Shown here: piece after piece, positions 45,123 through 52,471 of the stretch
Layout: each line of letters opens with the position of its first letter
Position numbering within the stretch: position 1 is the first letter of the stretch
Assembly (NCBI GenBank): GCA_036397455.1
Contig: DASWIX010000037.1
Location: 14,293-78,292, forward strand
Direction: 5' to 3'
Source of the DNA: JADFNB01 sp036397455
Lineage (GTDB): Bacteria > Gemmatimonadota > Gemmatimonadetes > Gemmatimonadales > GWC2-71-9
Length of the DNA: 64,000 bases
Position numbers and translations under genes: made by a program
Notes under the pieces: model-generated
Told to the model about the DNA's origin: nothing
The model's database searches: none
The model's input: only the letters and a program-made list of their open reading frames with translations

Positions 45123-45152
45123 TTGACGTTGTCAAAAGCTGGCCCGTATATT
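45123..45152 (+). promoter_or_regulatory. Strong promoter upstream of the structured RNA
   Basis: TTGACG (45123-45128) and TATATT (45147-45152), 18 bases apart, the best promoter in this region. The -35 is the left arm of an inverted repeat TTGAC-gtt-GTCAA (45123-45135), a possible repressor site. The start point would be about 45159. Confidence 0.6.
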
Positions 45153-45158
45153 GCGATC

Positions 45159-45361
45159 GCGTATCGGGGGCGGAGAGTACGTTATTGAGCCAACAGGCTC
45201 GAATGCGAATCCGGTTGCCGCGGCCCATGTCATGCCCCTCGGGGGAAGGCAAACGTCGCAGCGAGGGTTCGGGACGTATCAGGTTCGGGCTTCAATAATC
45301 CTCTTCGTTCCCAACCACATTGCCGCCGGTGCGCCTTGGGTGCGCCGGCGGTCTTGTGTTT
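45159..45361 (+). ncRNA. Probable structured non-coding RNA (class unknown, 6S-like shape)
   Basis: This fills most of a 334-bp gap. The ends pair: GGGGGCGGAGAG (45166-45177) with CTCTTCGTTCCC (45301-45312), 12 continuous pairs, three of them G-U. Inside lie 45182-45189/45291-45298 (8 pairs), 45197-45203/45284-45290 (7), 45206-45212/45265-45271 (7) and 45215-45219/45248-45252 (5), with a 2 x 12 bubble between the third and fourth helices. This gives one long rod of about 150 nt, between promoter and terminator. A rod with closing stem and inner bubble is like 6S RNA, but I see no diagnostic sequence. The frame through it is open but shows no protein-like start. Confidence 0.6.
45323..45361 (+). 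terminator. Intrinsic terminator of the structured RNA
   Basis: CCGCCGG (45323-45329) pairs with CCGGCGG (45345-45351), and inner GCGCC/GGTGC pairs extend the stem; TCTTGTGTTT follows. It would end the RNA before folE, although read-through into folE is possible. Confidence 0.55.
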
Positions 45362-45429
45362 CGGCAACCGCGAAAATAGCCTTCACAGTTCACCGTGACA
45401 ACGTGCCCCACCCGGTCGCAGGAGCCGCC

Positions 45430-46101
45430 GTGCCGCCAACGATGCCCATCACGCCTGTCACACACGAGCCGGAACACGTGCGCTCGAAGCGTGAGCAGCG
45501 CGCGGAACTGGCCAGGTTTCGTGCCGCCGCCACCGGTCGGTATGCCGAGTTGGTCGTCGAGCAGTTGACCTTGCTCGGGGAGGATACCGACCGCGAGGGG
45601 CTGCAGCGAACGCCCGGGCGGGTCGAGGAAGCCATGAAATGGCTCACCCGCGGCTACGAGACCTGCGTCTCCGACGTGGTGAACGGGGCCGTGTTCAGCG
45701 AGGCACACGAGAGCATGATCCTCGTGCGCGATATCGAGATCTATTCGTTGTGCGAACATCACATGCTGCCGTTTTTCGGCAAGGCACACGTGGCCTACGT
45801 CCCCAACGGGAAGATCATCGGGTTGTCCAAGATCCCGCGCATCGTGGATGTGTTTGCCCGCCGGCTCCAGGTGCAGGAGCGGCTGACGGATGATGTGGCG
45901 GACGCCCTGATGGACGTGCTCGCGCCGCACGGCGTCGGTGTGGTGGTGGAAGCGTTTCACCTGTGCATGATGATGCGTGGGGTCGAGAAGCAGAACTCGA
46001 AGACGGTCACCAGCGCGGTGCGCGGGTCGTTTCGCGAGGATTTCAAGACCCGTGACGAGTTTCTCCGCCTGGTGCACGGCGGCCATCGCGGCCTCGATTG
46101 A
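45430..46101 (+). CDS. folE: GTP cyclohydrolase I
   Basis: 223 residues from GTG 45430, chosen for GGAG five bases upstream; ATG 45442 has no such site. It converts GTP to dihydroneopterin triphosphate for folate or related pterins. TPGRVEEAMKWLTRGYE, then DIEIYSLCEHHMLPFFGKAH with Cys and His zinc ligands, GLSKIPRIVDVFARRLQVQE, and EAFHLCMMMRGVEKQNS with the third zinc Cys are all standard. Its TGA overlaps the TTG start of the next gene. Confidence 0.95.
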   Translation: MPPTMPITPVTHEPEHVRSKREQRAELARFRAAATGRYAELVVEQLTLLGEDTDREGLQRTPGRVEEAMKWLTRGYETCVSDVVNGAVFSEAHESMILVRDIEIYSLCEHHMLPFFGKAHVAYVPNGKIIGLSKIPRIVDVFARRLQVQERLTDDVADALMDVLAPHGVGVVVEAFHLCMMMRGVEKQNSKTVTSAVRGSFREDFKTRDEFLRLVHGGHRGLD

Positions 46102-46784
46102 ACGCGCTCGCCGGGCGTCTGGCGGTCGTGACCGGCTGGAGTCGTGGGATCGGTCGGGCGGTGGCGGATGTGCTGGTGGGGGCCGGCGCGACGGTCGTGG
46201 GGCTCGCCCGCACGGCGCCGGACGGTGGGCAGGTGCAGGGGATGCCATGCGACGTGACCGATGGATCGAGTGTCGAACACGCCGCCGGTCAGATCATGGA
46301 ACGGCACGGCGCGCCGTCCATTCTGGTGCACAGCGCTGGGGCGTTCCTGTTCAAGGCGTTTGCCGAGACGACGAGTGCGGAATTCCGCGAGCAGGTCGAA
46401 GCCAACCTGGTGGGGGCGTTTCACGTATTGCGGGCGTTCGTGCCTGCGATGTGCGAGCGCGGCGGCCGCGTCGTGACCATCGGCAGTATCACCGATCACG
46501 TCCCGCTGCCGGGCAATACGGCGTACGGCGCCAGCAAGGCCGGGCTGCGCGGGTTGCATGACACCGTGGCGGCGGAGTATGCTGGTCGCGGCGTCACGAT
46601 GACCCTGATCTCACCCGGCGCGACCGATACCACGCTGTGGGATGCGGTCGATCCGGATGGTCGAGCGGATCTCCCGGACCGGTCGGCCATGCTGCGCCCC
46701 GAGGACGTCGCCGACGCGGTGCTGTTTGCGGTGACTCGTCCGCCGCGGGTCCGCGTCAACGTGATGCACCTGGAAGCCGGATGA
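46098..46784 (+). CDS. Short-chain dehydrogenase/reductase
   Basis: 228 residues from TTG 46098, chosen because it overlaps the folE stop (TTGA) and immediately precedes LAGRLAVVTGWSRGIGRAVA, the Rossmann TGxxxGIG motif. ILVHSAGAFLFKAF, IGSITDHVPLPGNTAYGASK (Ser-Tyr-Lys) and LISPGATDTTLWDAVD complete the classical SDR pattern. The gene is coupled to folE, so a pterin reductase role is conceivable but unproven. Confidence 0.85.
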   Translation: MNALAGRLAVVTGWSRGIGRAVADVLVGAGATVVGLARTAPDGGQVQGMPCDVTDGSSVEHAAGQIMERHGAPSILVHSAGAFLFKAFAETTSAEFREQVEANLVGAFHVLRAFVPAMCERGGRVVTIGSITDHVPLPGNTAYGASKAGLRGLHDTVAAEYAGRGVTMTLISPGATDTTLWDAVDPDGRADLPDRSAMLRPEDVADAVLFAVTRPPRVRVNVMHLEAG

Positions 46785-46821
46785 TCTCTGCGCGATCGTT
46801 CTCTCACCGGTTGCGGTAGTC

Positions 46822-47403
46822 ATGTTCCTCGAGCTGGCTGAATTCCTGCGGTGCCCGTCCGATCACGAGGAGAAACCGCTCGTCGTGGCGACCGGCGCGA
46901 TGAAGCGGCGTTCGATCGTGTTCGGCACGATCGGGTGTCCGGTCTGCCGGAAGGAATTCCTGATCATCGATGGCGTGGCCCGTCTCGGTGAGGTGGACGA
47001 GGTGCCGGCTCCTGAGAGCATGGCCGCGAGCGACATGGTGCACGCGTGGCTCGGCCTCGCGAGCCCCGGGGGGTATGTCGTGTTGGTCGGGTCGGCGGGG
47101 CAGCTTGCCGCCGGCCTCACGGCGCGCATGGAGGAGGTGCGCTTCATCGCGGTGAACCCGATCGGCGAAGTGGGCGCACCGCGGGTCAGCGTCATTCGCG
47201 GACCGGGCATCATGGTCCGGTCAGGGATGGCGCGCGGCGTGGTGGTGGGAGCCGAGCGGGCCAGCGAGCCATGGCTGCGAGAAGCTGCTCGCGTACTGCT
47301 GCGCGGTCAGCGACTCGTGGTCCTCACCGAAAAGGTGACGCCTCCCGATGGCGTGGACCAACAGGCCGTGGGTCATGGTGCCTGGGTTGGCGTGAAGCGC
47401 TGA
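46822..47403 (+). CDS. Trm112-like zinc-ribbon protein with unknown C-terminal domain
   Basis: 193 residues. LAEFLRCPSDHEEKPLVV and FGTIGCPVCRKEFLIIDGVA form a Trm112p-like treble-clef with Cys-Pro pairs (one Cys of the first pair replaced by Asp). From about residue 75, LASPGGYVVLVGSAGQLAAG and LREAARVLLRGQRLVVLTE resemble a methyltransferase-like fold lacking an evident SAM motif. Function unknown. It starts 37 bases after the SDR gene. Confidence 0.6.
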   Translation: MFLELAEFLRCPSDHEEKPLVVATGAMKRRSIVFGTIGCPVCRKEFLIIDGVARLGEVDEVPAPESMAASDMVHAWLGLASPGGYVVLVGSAGQLAAGLTARMEEVRFIAVNPIGEVGAPRVSVIRGPGIMVRSGMARGVVVGAERASEPWLREAARVLLRGQRLVVLTEKVTPPDGVDQQAVGHGAWVGVKR

Positions 47404-47409
47404 GGGCTG

Positions 47410-49200
47410 CTACTCCGCATACAGTATTTCGATCAGGTCCGCATAGTTCTGCTCGACGACGCGCCGCTTGACCTTCAAGGTCGGCGTCAACTCCCCGCTC
47501 TCGATCGTGAAGTCCCGCTCCAGCAGGGCCAGCTTCTTGGGCGTCTCGTACGACGCGAGCCCGCGCAAGTTGAGCATCACTTCCCGCTCCAGCTTGGCGA
47601 CGACGTCGGGGTGTTTCAGCAAGGCGGGGTAATCGTCGGCTGGCAGGTTGCGTTCGCGCGCCCAAGCCGTCACCGCGTCGGCGGCCGGCACCACCAACAT
47701 GCTGGAGAACTTGCGGCGATCGCCGATCATCACGGCATTTTCCACGAACTTGTTGGTCTTCACCAGGTTTTCGATCGGTTGCGGGGCGATGTTCTTGCCA
47801 CCCGCGGTCACGATGAGGTCCTTCTTGCGGTCGGTAATGCGCAAGTATCCGTCCGCATCGAGTTCTCCGATGTCGCCCGTGTGGAGCCACCCCTCGCTAT
47901 CGACGGTTTCGCGCGTCGCCTCGGGTTTCTTGTAGTAGCCGAGCATGACGTTCGGGCCCCTCGCGAGGATCTCGCCATCCTCGGCGATGACCACGCTGAC
48001 ACCGGGGATCGGTCGGCCCACCGTGCCCATCTTCGGGCGGTCGAGCGGATTGACCGCAATGACCGGCGACGTTTCGGTCAGGCCGTACCCTTCGAGAATC
48101 GGCAGGCCGGCGGCGTAGAAGAACTTGGCGATCTCCGCCGAGAGTGGCGCGCCGCCGGACACGAAGAACCGGATACGACCGCCGGTGCGCGCCTGGAGCT
48201 TCGAGAACACCAGACGATCGGCGAGGCGTTTCTTGACGCCGAGCCACGCCGGCACCGGACGACCGTCGAGCACCAGGTCGGCCCACAGTTCGGCGTTGCG
48301 TTTGGCCCAGAAGAAGATGCGGCGCTTGGCCGCGCCACCGGCGAGTGCATTCTCGAGCACGCGCGCGTAGATCTTCTCGTACAGCCGCGGCACGGCCAGC
48401 ACGATGGTCGGACGGACTTCGCCCATGTTGGCCGACACCGCTTCGATGCTCTCGGCGTAACTGATGGTACAGCCGCCGTGGAACATCGTGTAATGACCCG
48501 CCATGCGCTCGAAACTGTGCGACAACGGCAGCAGGGACAGCGCGGAATCGTCCGGTCCGATCGGCAGGACCTTCAGCGCGCCCAGGACGTTGGTCGTGAA
48601 GTTGCCGTGCGACAGCATCACGCCCTTTGGGTCGCCGGTGGTTCCCGACGTGTAGATCAGCGTAGCCAGTGCATCCGGGTCCACCGCCAGCGCCTCTTCG
48701 CGGTAGGCGGGATGTGAGGACTCGATGGCCGCCCCGCGCTGCATGAGTTCCTGGAGGGTCATGGTCGCGGGATCGCCGAGATCCTCGAACGCGATCACGT
48801 GCTTGAGGTCGGGGGTCTGATCGCGCGTTTCCACGATCTTGTCGTATTGCTGCCGATCGGCCACGAAGATCGCCACGGCGCCCGAATCGCGTATGACGTA
48901 GGCCGCCTGTGCGGCCGGCAGCGTCGGGTAGATCGGCACGTCGGCGCACAGGGCGGTGAGGCACGCGAAGTCGGCCTGGGCCCATTCGGGCCGGTTCTCG
49001 GAGAGGATGGCCACGCGATCGCCGGGTACCACGCCGATATCCCGTAGGCCCAGGGCGGTGTGTTTGACCCGGCGGGCCAACTCTTGATGGGTCAGGTCGT
49101 GCCAGGTGTCGCCGGACTTGAACCGCAGCGCCGCGCGTTTCGACGAGTACCGTTCGATTGCGCGGAAAAAGAGTTCATTGAGCGTTCGCGGCGTTTCCAT
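47410..49200 (-). CDS. Long-chain acyl-CoA synthetase (AMP-binding)
   Basis: 596 residues. P-loop YTSGTTGDPKGVMLSHGN, then PLSHSFERMAGHYTMFHGG, ILEGYGLTETSPVIAVNPL, and GWLHTGDIGELDADGYLRIT with DRKKDLIVTAGGKNIAPQPI. It activates fatty acids to acyl-AMP and then acyl-CoA; the length and C-terminus match the FadD15/FAA long-chain class. GGAGG lies just upstream of ATG 49200. It converges with the Trm112-like gene. Confidence 0.92.
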   Translation of the reverse strand: METPRTLNELFFRAIERYSSKRAALRFKSGDTWHDLTHQELARRVKHTALGLRDIGVVPGDRVAILSENRPEWAQADFACLTALCADVPIYPTLPAAQAAYVIRDSGAVAIFVADRQQYDKIVETRDQTPDLKHVIAFEDLGDPATMTLQELMQRGAAIESSHPAYREEALAVDPDALATLIYTSGTTGDPKGVMLSHGNFTTNVLGALKVLPIGPDDSALSLLPLSHSFERMAGHYTMFHGGCTISYAESIEAVSANMGEVRPTIVLAVPRLYEKIYARVLENALAGGAAKRRIFFWAKRNAELWADLVLDGRPVPAWLGVKKRLADRLVFSKLQARTGGRIRFFVSGGAPLSAEIAKFFYAAGLPILEGYGLTETSPVIAVNPLDRPKMGTVGRPIPGVSVVIAEDGEILARGPNVMLGYYKKPEATRETVDSEGWLHTGDIGELDADGYLRITDRKKDLIVTAGGKNIAPQPIENLVKTNKFVENAVMIGDRRKFSSMLVVPAADAVTAWARERNLPADDYPALLKHPDVVAKLEREVMLNLRGLASYETPKKLALLERDFTIESGELTPTLKVKRRVVEQNYADLIEILYAE

Positions 49201-49223
49201 CGGTGCCTCCGCCTTGGTGAGCG

Positions 49224-49955
49224 CTAGTTCTTCAGGAAGATCACGGTGAACCGCACCGGCGAACCGGCCACGACGTCGCCGAGTGCCGTCGTCGAGACCG
49301 CTTCCACCACGATGCTGTCGGGCTGGGTCGGCCCGACCCGACGGACCGTGAGCGAGACCCGGCCGTCGGAGGCGGTGCGCAGTTCGACGTGCAAGGGATC
49401 ATCGACCGTATCCGCCGCCGACTCCAGCGCCACCCCGTTCGCCGCCGCCGGATCGACGAGGTCGAAGATGACGGGCTTGGCCCCGGCGGCCTGGGCCTCG
49501 CCGGGCTTGGAAGTGAGGTCGTAGACCATCACCACGAGCGAGGGGGAGAACTCCGCGGCGGTATCGACCTCGAGCCGGATATCGCTCACCGCCGCGATGG
49601 AGTCGGGGGCGCCTGTCACGAACACCTGGATCGGCGGGTCGATGAATATGCCCTCGGCACGCCCCTGCACACGCCACGGTCCGCCCGGTGTCCGTGCCAC
49701 GACGTGGCCGGTCAACGAATCGAGCGAGATGCCGACCGGAACGGTGTCGAGTTCGAGCACGACCCACGTCAACTGGACCTCGGGCAGCGTCTTCCCGCGG
49801 ATGTCGATGGCGCGGGCGGTCAAGGTCACCGTATCGCCTTCTTCGAGCCGCGGCGACGCCGGCCCGGTGTACTCGATCGCGATGACGTCGCTGAAGTCGC
49901 CGGTGAGCTGTTGGCACGCGACGGCACACGCCACCACGAGAACGGCCCGTCTCAG
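49224..49955 (-). CDS. Lipoprotein with Ig-like repeats, apparent CTG start
   Basis: 243 residues if CTG 49955 is the start. GGGAGG lies six bases upstream, and CTGA overlaps the previous stop just as ATGA and GTGA do elsewhere in the window. This start alone gives a proper lipoprotein signal (RRAVLVVACAVACQQ); GTG 49937 leaves too short a signal. The body is two to three Ig-like or bacterial adhesin-like beta domains (SPRLEEGDTVTLTARAIDIR, DGRVSLTVRRVGPTQPDSIV). Function unknown. Confidence 0.65.
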   Translation of the reverse strand: MRRAVLVVACAVACQQLTGDFSDVIAIEYTGPASPRLEEGDTVTLTARAIDIRGKTLPEVQLTWVVLELDTVPVGISLDSLTGHVVARTPGGPWRVQGRAEGIFIDPPIQVFVTGAPDSIAAVSDIRLEVDTAAEFSPSLVVMVYDLTSKPGEAQAAGAKPVIFDLVDPAAANGVALESAADTVDDPLHVELRTASDGRVSLTVRRVGPTQPDSIVVEAVSTTALGDVVAGSPVRFTVIFLKN

Positions 49956-50386
49956 GGCGTACCTCCCGCATCGATGCTCGCGAGCGTTTCCTGGGCATGC
50001 GCGATCCAGCGCGCCGCATCCGGCCCACGCGGGGGCTGTCCCAGGAACGCCTTGAGGTGCCGGGCGGCGGCTTCGGTTTCCCCACGTCGGATCAGCAGGA
50101 ACGCCAGGCCGTAGTGCGCCCCGGCGAGCGCGTGATCGACCTCGAGCGCGCGGCGATAGATCCGGATCGCTTCGTCGATCCGGTGGGTCTTGGTGAACGC
50201 GATCGCCATGTTCTGGAGTACACGCAGATCGGTTGGATGGTCGCGCAACGCGAGGCGGTAGGAAGTCAGGGCCGCGTCGTAATCGCCCTGCCGCTCCAGG
50301 GCGAGTGCCTCGTTCAGGTAGTCGAGCCGTTGCGGCTTGAGTTCACCATCCCGCCGGCGCCGAAAAAGTCGCTTCCAGAAGCCCAT
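49952..50386 (-). CDS. TPR-repeat protein
   Basis: 144 residues from ATG 50386. A basic start (FWKRLFRRRRDGELK) is followed by three TPR units (LNEALALERQGDYDAALTSY, LRVLQNMAIAFTKTHRIDEA, YGLAFLLIRRGETEAAARHL). It is a scaffold or partner protein; no partner is evident other than the lipoprotein coupled to it downstream. The promoter is 50396-50424 on the minus strand with a nearly leaderless start. Confidence 0.75.
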   Translation of the reverse strand: MGFWKRLFRRRRDGELKPQRLDYLNEALALERQGDYDAALTSYRLALRDHPTDLRVLQNMAIAFTKTHRIDEAIRIYRRALEVDHALAGAHYGLAFLLIRRGETEAAARHLKAFLGQPPRGPDAARWIAHAQETLASIDAGGTP

Positions 50387-50395
50387 GTCCGGGTC

Positions 50396-50424
50396 AAGAT
50401 ACCGTTGCCCCAAGGCATTGGCAA
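50396..50424 (-). promoter_or_regulatory. Leaderless-type promoter of the TPR gene
   Basis: On the minus strand TTGCCA (50424-50419) and TATCTT (50401-50396) are 17 bases apart. TATCTT ends nine bases before ATG 50386, leaving a leader of at most about three bases. Confidence 0.55.
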
Positions 50425-50439
50425 CGCGCTGCTTAGCTG

Positions 50440-50468
50440 TTGATGCCGGCGCGTCCGCAGGATACGTT
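50440..50468 (+). promoter_or_regulatory. Leaderless-type promoter of the phosphoribosyltransferase gene
   Basis: TTGATG (50440-50445) and TACGTT (50463-50468), 17 bases apart, with nine bases from the -10 to ATG 50478. Together with the minus-strand promoter it makes a tight divergent pair within 91 bp. No ribosome-binding site precedes the ATG. Confidence 0.5.
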
Positions 50469-50477
50469 ACCCCTATC

Positions 50478-50990
50478 ATGGCAACCGGATCCGGTGCAGC
50501 GCGCGACGTGTTGGAGGTCGATTGGGCCTTTTTTGGCGAACTGTGCCGTGCGCTGGCGCTCAGGGTCGCCACCACGTTTGATCCCGAGATCATCGTCGGT
50601 ATCGCCAAGGCGGGCGTGATTCCCGGTGCGGTCGTCGCGTCCATCCTGCAACGCGATTTCGCCTCGATGGCCGTCACGCGGTCGCGCGCCAACGTGCGAC
50701 CCACGCTCGTCACCGCTCCTCCGCCCAGCGTGCAGGGCCGGCGGGTCCTCATCGTGGACGAGACGTGCGATTCTGGCGACACGCTCAAGCTGGCCCTGGC
50801 CGCGGTGCGCGAGCACCGGCCGGCCGATGTGCGGACCGCCGTGTCGTTCAACACCGGCGCGTACGCGCCGGATTACTACGCGCTCGCCACCGACAGCCTC
50901 ATCGTGCTGCCGTGGGATCGGGAGGTGGTGATTGATGGGGCACTGGTGACGCGGCCCGACTACGCCGCCTGGCTCAAACCGCCGGGCTGA
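50478..50990 (+). CDS. Phosphoribosyltransferase-fold protein
   Basis: 170 residues. IIVGIAKAGVIPGAVVASIL and RRVLIVDETCDSGDTLKLAL (the PRPP-binding motif with acidic pair) define a type I PRTase, most like the xanthine/hypoxanthine group or its regulators. VLPWDREVVIDGALV near the end fits this class. The base or partner cannot be told. Confidence 0.8.
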   Translation: MATGSGAARDVLEVDWAFFGELCRALALRVATTFDPEIIVGIAKAGVIPGAVVASILQRDFASMAVTRSRANVRPTLVTAPPPSVQGRRVLIVDETCDSGDTLKLALAAVREHRPADVRTAVSFNTGAYAPDYYALATDSLIVLPWDREVVIDGALVTRPDYAAWLKPPG

Positions 50991-51056
50991 ATCCCGCAGC
51001 ACGGGGGCGAAACGACATATCGGGGCGTCGGTGAAGCAGGGATCCCTGGTGCCGGA

Positions 51057-51614
51057 TCAGGGCGTGACGCCCTGGCCCGCCAGCAGCGTCATATAGTCCT
51101 GGCCGGCGTTGACCGCGTCATAGACCATTTGCAATGTCTCGGGAGCCCCTGCCAGAAACCGGCAGCGCGAATCGTTACGCGTGCGGCATTCGATCTCCAT
51201 GACCGCCACGTCCTGATCGGCGAGACGGCCCAGGAACCCCGCCAACATCCCAGCGGTGATATGACAGGCCGGTGCGAGCGCATTGGCACTCGGCTCCGCC
51301 TCGGCCCAATCCGACGAATCGATGGCCAGACCGCTGGCGCCGAGAGGCGTGATGCTGACCGAACCCCATCCCTGTACCTGGAAGAATCCGGCCAGCACCG
51401 AGCCGAGCTGATCCGCGGCGATATCGGCCGGATCCGCGAGCCCGCGCGTTTCGCGCAACCACGCGGCAAACACGTCGTACACCTGGTCACCGGCGGCGAA
51501 GCCGGCTTCCTGCAACGACGCGGTGGCCGCCTCGCCGTACTCCCGCTCCAGGATGTGGCGCAGGCTGTGAAGTCCGCGCGTGCCAAACCCGACCAACGTC
51601 CCGTCGAAGCTCAT
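51057..51614 (-). CDS. V4R-domain protein
   Basis: 185 residues from ATG 51614, coupled to the GAF gene by ATGA. REYGEAATASLQEAGFAAG, then HITAGMLAGFLGRLADQDV, and ECRTRNDSRCRFLAG with spaced cysteines follow the V4R (4-vinyl-reductase/hydrocarbon-binding) pattern, found in BchJ and in small-molecule-sensing regulators. No photosynthesis gene is in the window. It is more likely a ligand sensor that works with the GAF protein. Confidence 0.75.
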   Translation of the reverse strand: MSFDGTLVGFGTRGLHSLRHILEREYGEAATASLQEAGFAAGDQVYDVFAAWLRETRGLADPADIAADQLGSVLAGFFQVQGWGSVSITPLGASGLAIDSSDWAEAEPSANALAPACHITAGMLAGFLGRLADQDVAVMEIECRTRNDSRCRFLAGAPETLQMVYDAVNAGQDYMTLLAGQGVTP

Positions 51615-52396
51615 CGCCCTTTCCCTTCTTCCGCGAGCACGGCCATCGTGATGTCGACCAACCGGTCGAGTTCGTCGCCCGACGCCTCGGCGAGCAGTTC
51701 TTCCTGCGTGCCGTGGCGCTTGGCGAGGGTGTCCACCAGCCGGCGCAGGAACCCCAGGAAGGCGATGCGCTCGAGGCTGGCCCGCCGTTCGGAGTCGGTC
51801 AGTTCGTTGCGACGATTCGCCACTCGCTCGAATCGGTAGGCACTGCGCAAGGCCTTGGCGGTCAGATTGCCCACGGCCTTGGTGAACTCGATGTCCTGAT
51901 CCGAGAACACATTCCCGTCGCGGAAGGTCCGCAGGAAGATCGCGCCGATGGCCACGCGACGCCACGTGATGGGGATGACCGTGATCGTCCGTACGTTGCG
52001 GTTGGCCAGGGCACCGCGAATGTGGACCAGGTTCGGGTCCTTCTGCGCGTCCGAAATGAACACCGCCTCGCCCGATTCCAGGGCCCGCTTCAACTCCGGA
52101 TACCGCTCGAGGTCTACGACGTAGTTGCGAATGCTGGGGTCTTCATAGGACGCGACGAGCCGTGCGGTCGATCCGCCTCGCTCCGCGAGAAAGATCGAGC
52201 ACCGATCGAGGCCGAACGTCTCGCCCAGCTTCTGGGTAATCGTCTGGAGGATGTCGACGAAGTTCAGCGTCCCCGAGATCTCCTGCAGGATGTCGACCAG
52301 CGCGTAGAGCTGTTTCTGCTCGTGCTCCAACTCCGCGACGCGCGCGTTGAGTTGCGCGGTTTCGGAGACGGTTTCTCGGGTGACGGGCTTTGTCAT
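51611..52396 (-). CDS. GAF-domain protein
   Basis: 261 residues from ATG 52396. An N-terminal coiled coil (LNARVAELEHEQKQLYALVD) precedes one GAF domain (about residues 45-195: RCSIFLAERGGSTARLVASY, RTITVIPITWRRVAIGAIFL, FSDQDIEFTKAVGNLTAKAL), then a helical tail. It has no output domain, so it would signal through a partner, probably the V4R protein. Confidence 0.8.
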   Translation of the reverse strand: MTKPVTRETVSETAQLNARVAELEHEQKQLYALVDILQEISGTLNFVDILQTITQKLGETFGLDRCSIFLAERGGSTARLVASYEDPSIRNYVVDLERYPELKRALESGEAVFISDAQKDPNLVHIRGALANRNVRTITVIPITWRRVAIGAIFLRTFRDGNVFSDQDIEFTKAVGNLTAKALRSAYRFERVANRRNELTDSERRASLERIAFLGFLRRLVDTLAKRHGTQEELLAEASGDELDRLVDITMAVLAEEGKGR

Positions 52397-52436
52397 GGAC
52401 CCCTGCACGGGTAAGCGTGCGTGAAGTTTGTGTCTC

Positions 52437-52465
52437 TCGACTGCAAGGCGTCAAGGCGGTACCAT
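52437..52465 (+). promoter_or_regulatory. Leaderless-type promoter of the Xaa-Pro aminopeptidase gene
   Basis: TCGACT (52437-52442) and TACCAT (52460-52465) are 17 bases apart, and ATG 52472 begins six bases after the -10. Confidence 0.5.
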
Positions 52466-52471
52466 ACGAGC

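Noticed and set aside
45166..45312. Small SRP (4.5S) RNA
   Set aside because: The diagnostic GGAAG...GCAGC tetraloop region is not present in the right structure, and the rod is longer than a small SRP RNA.
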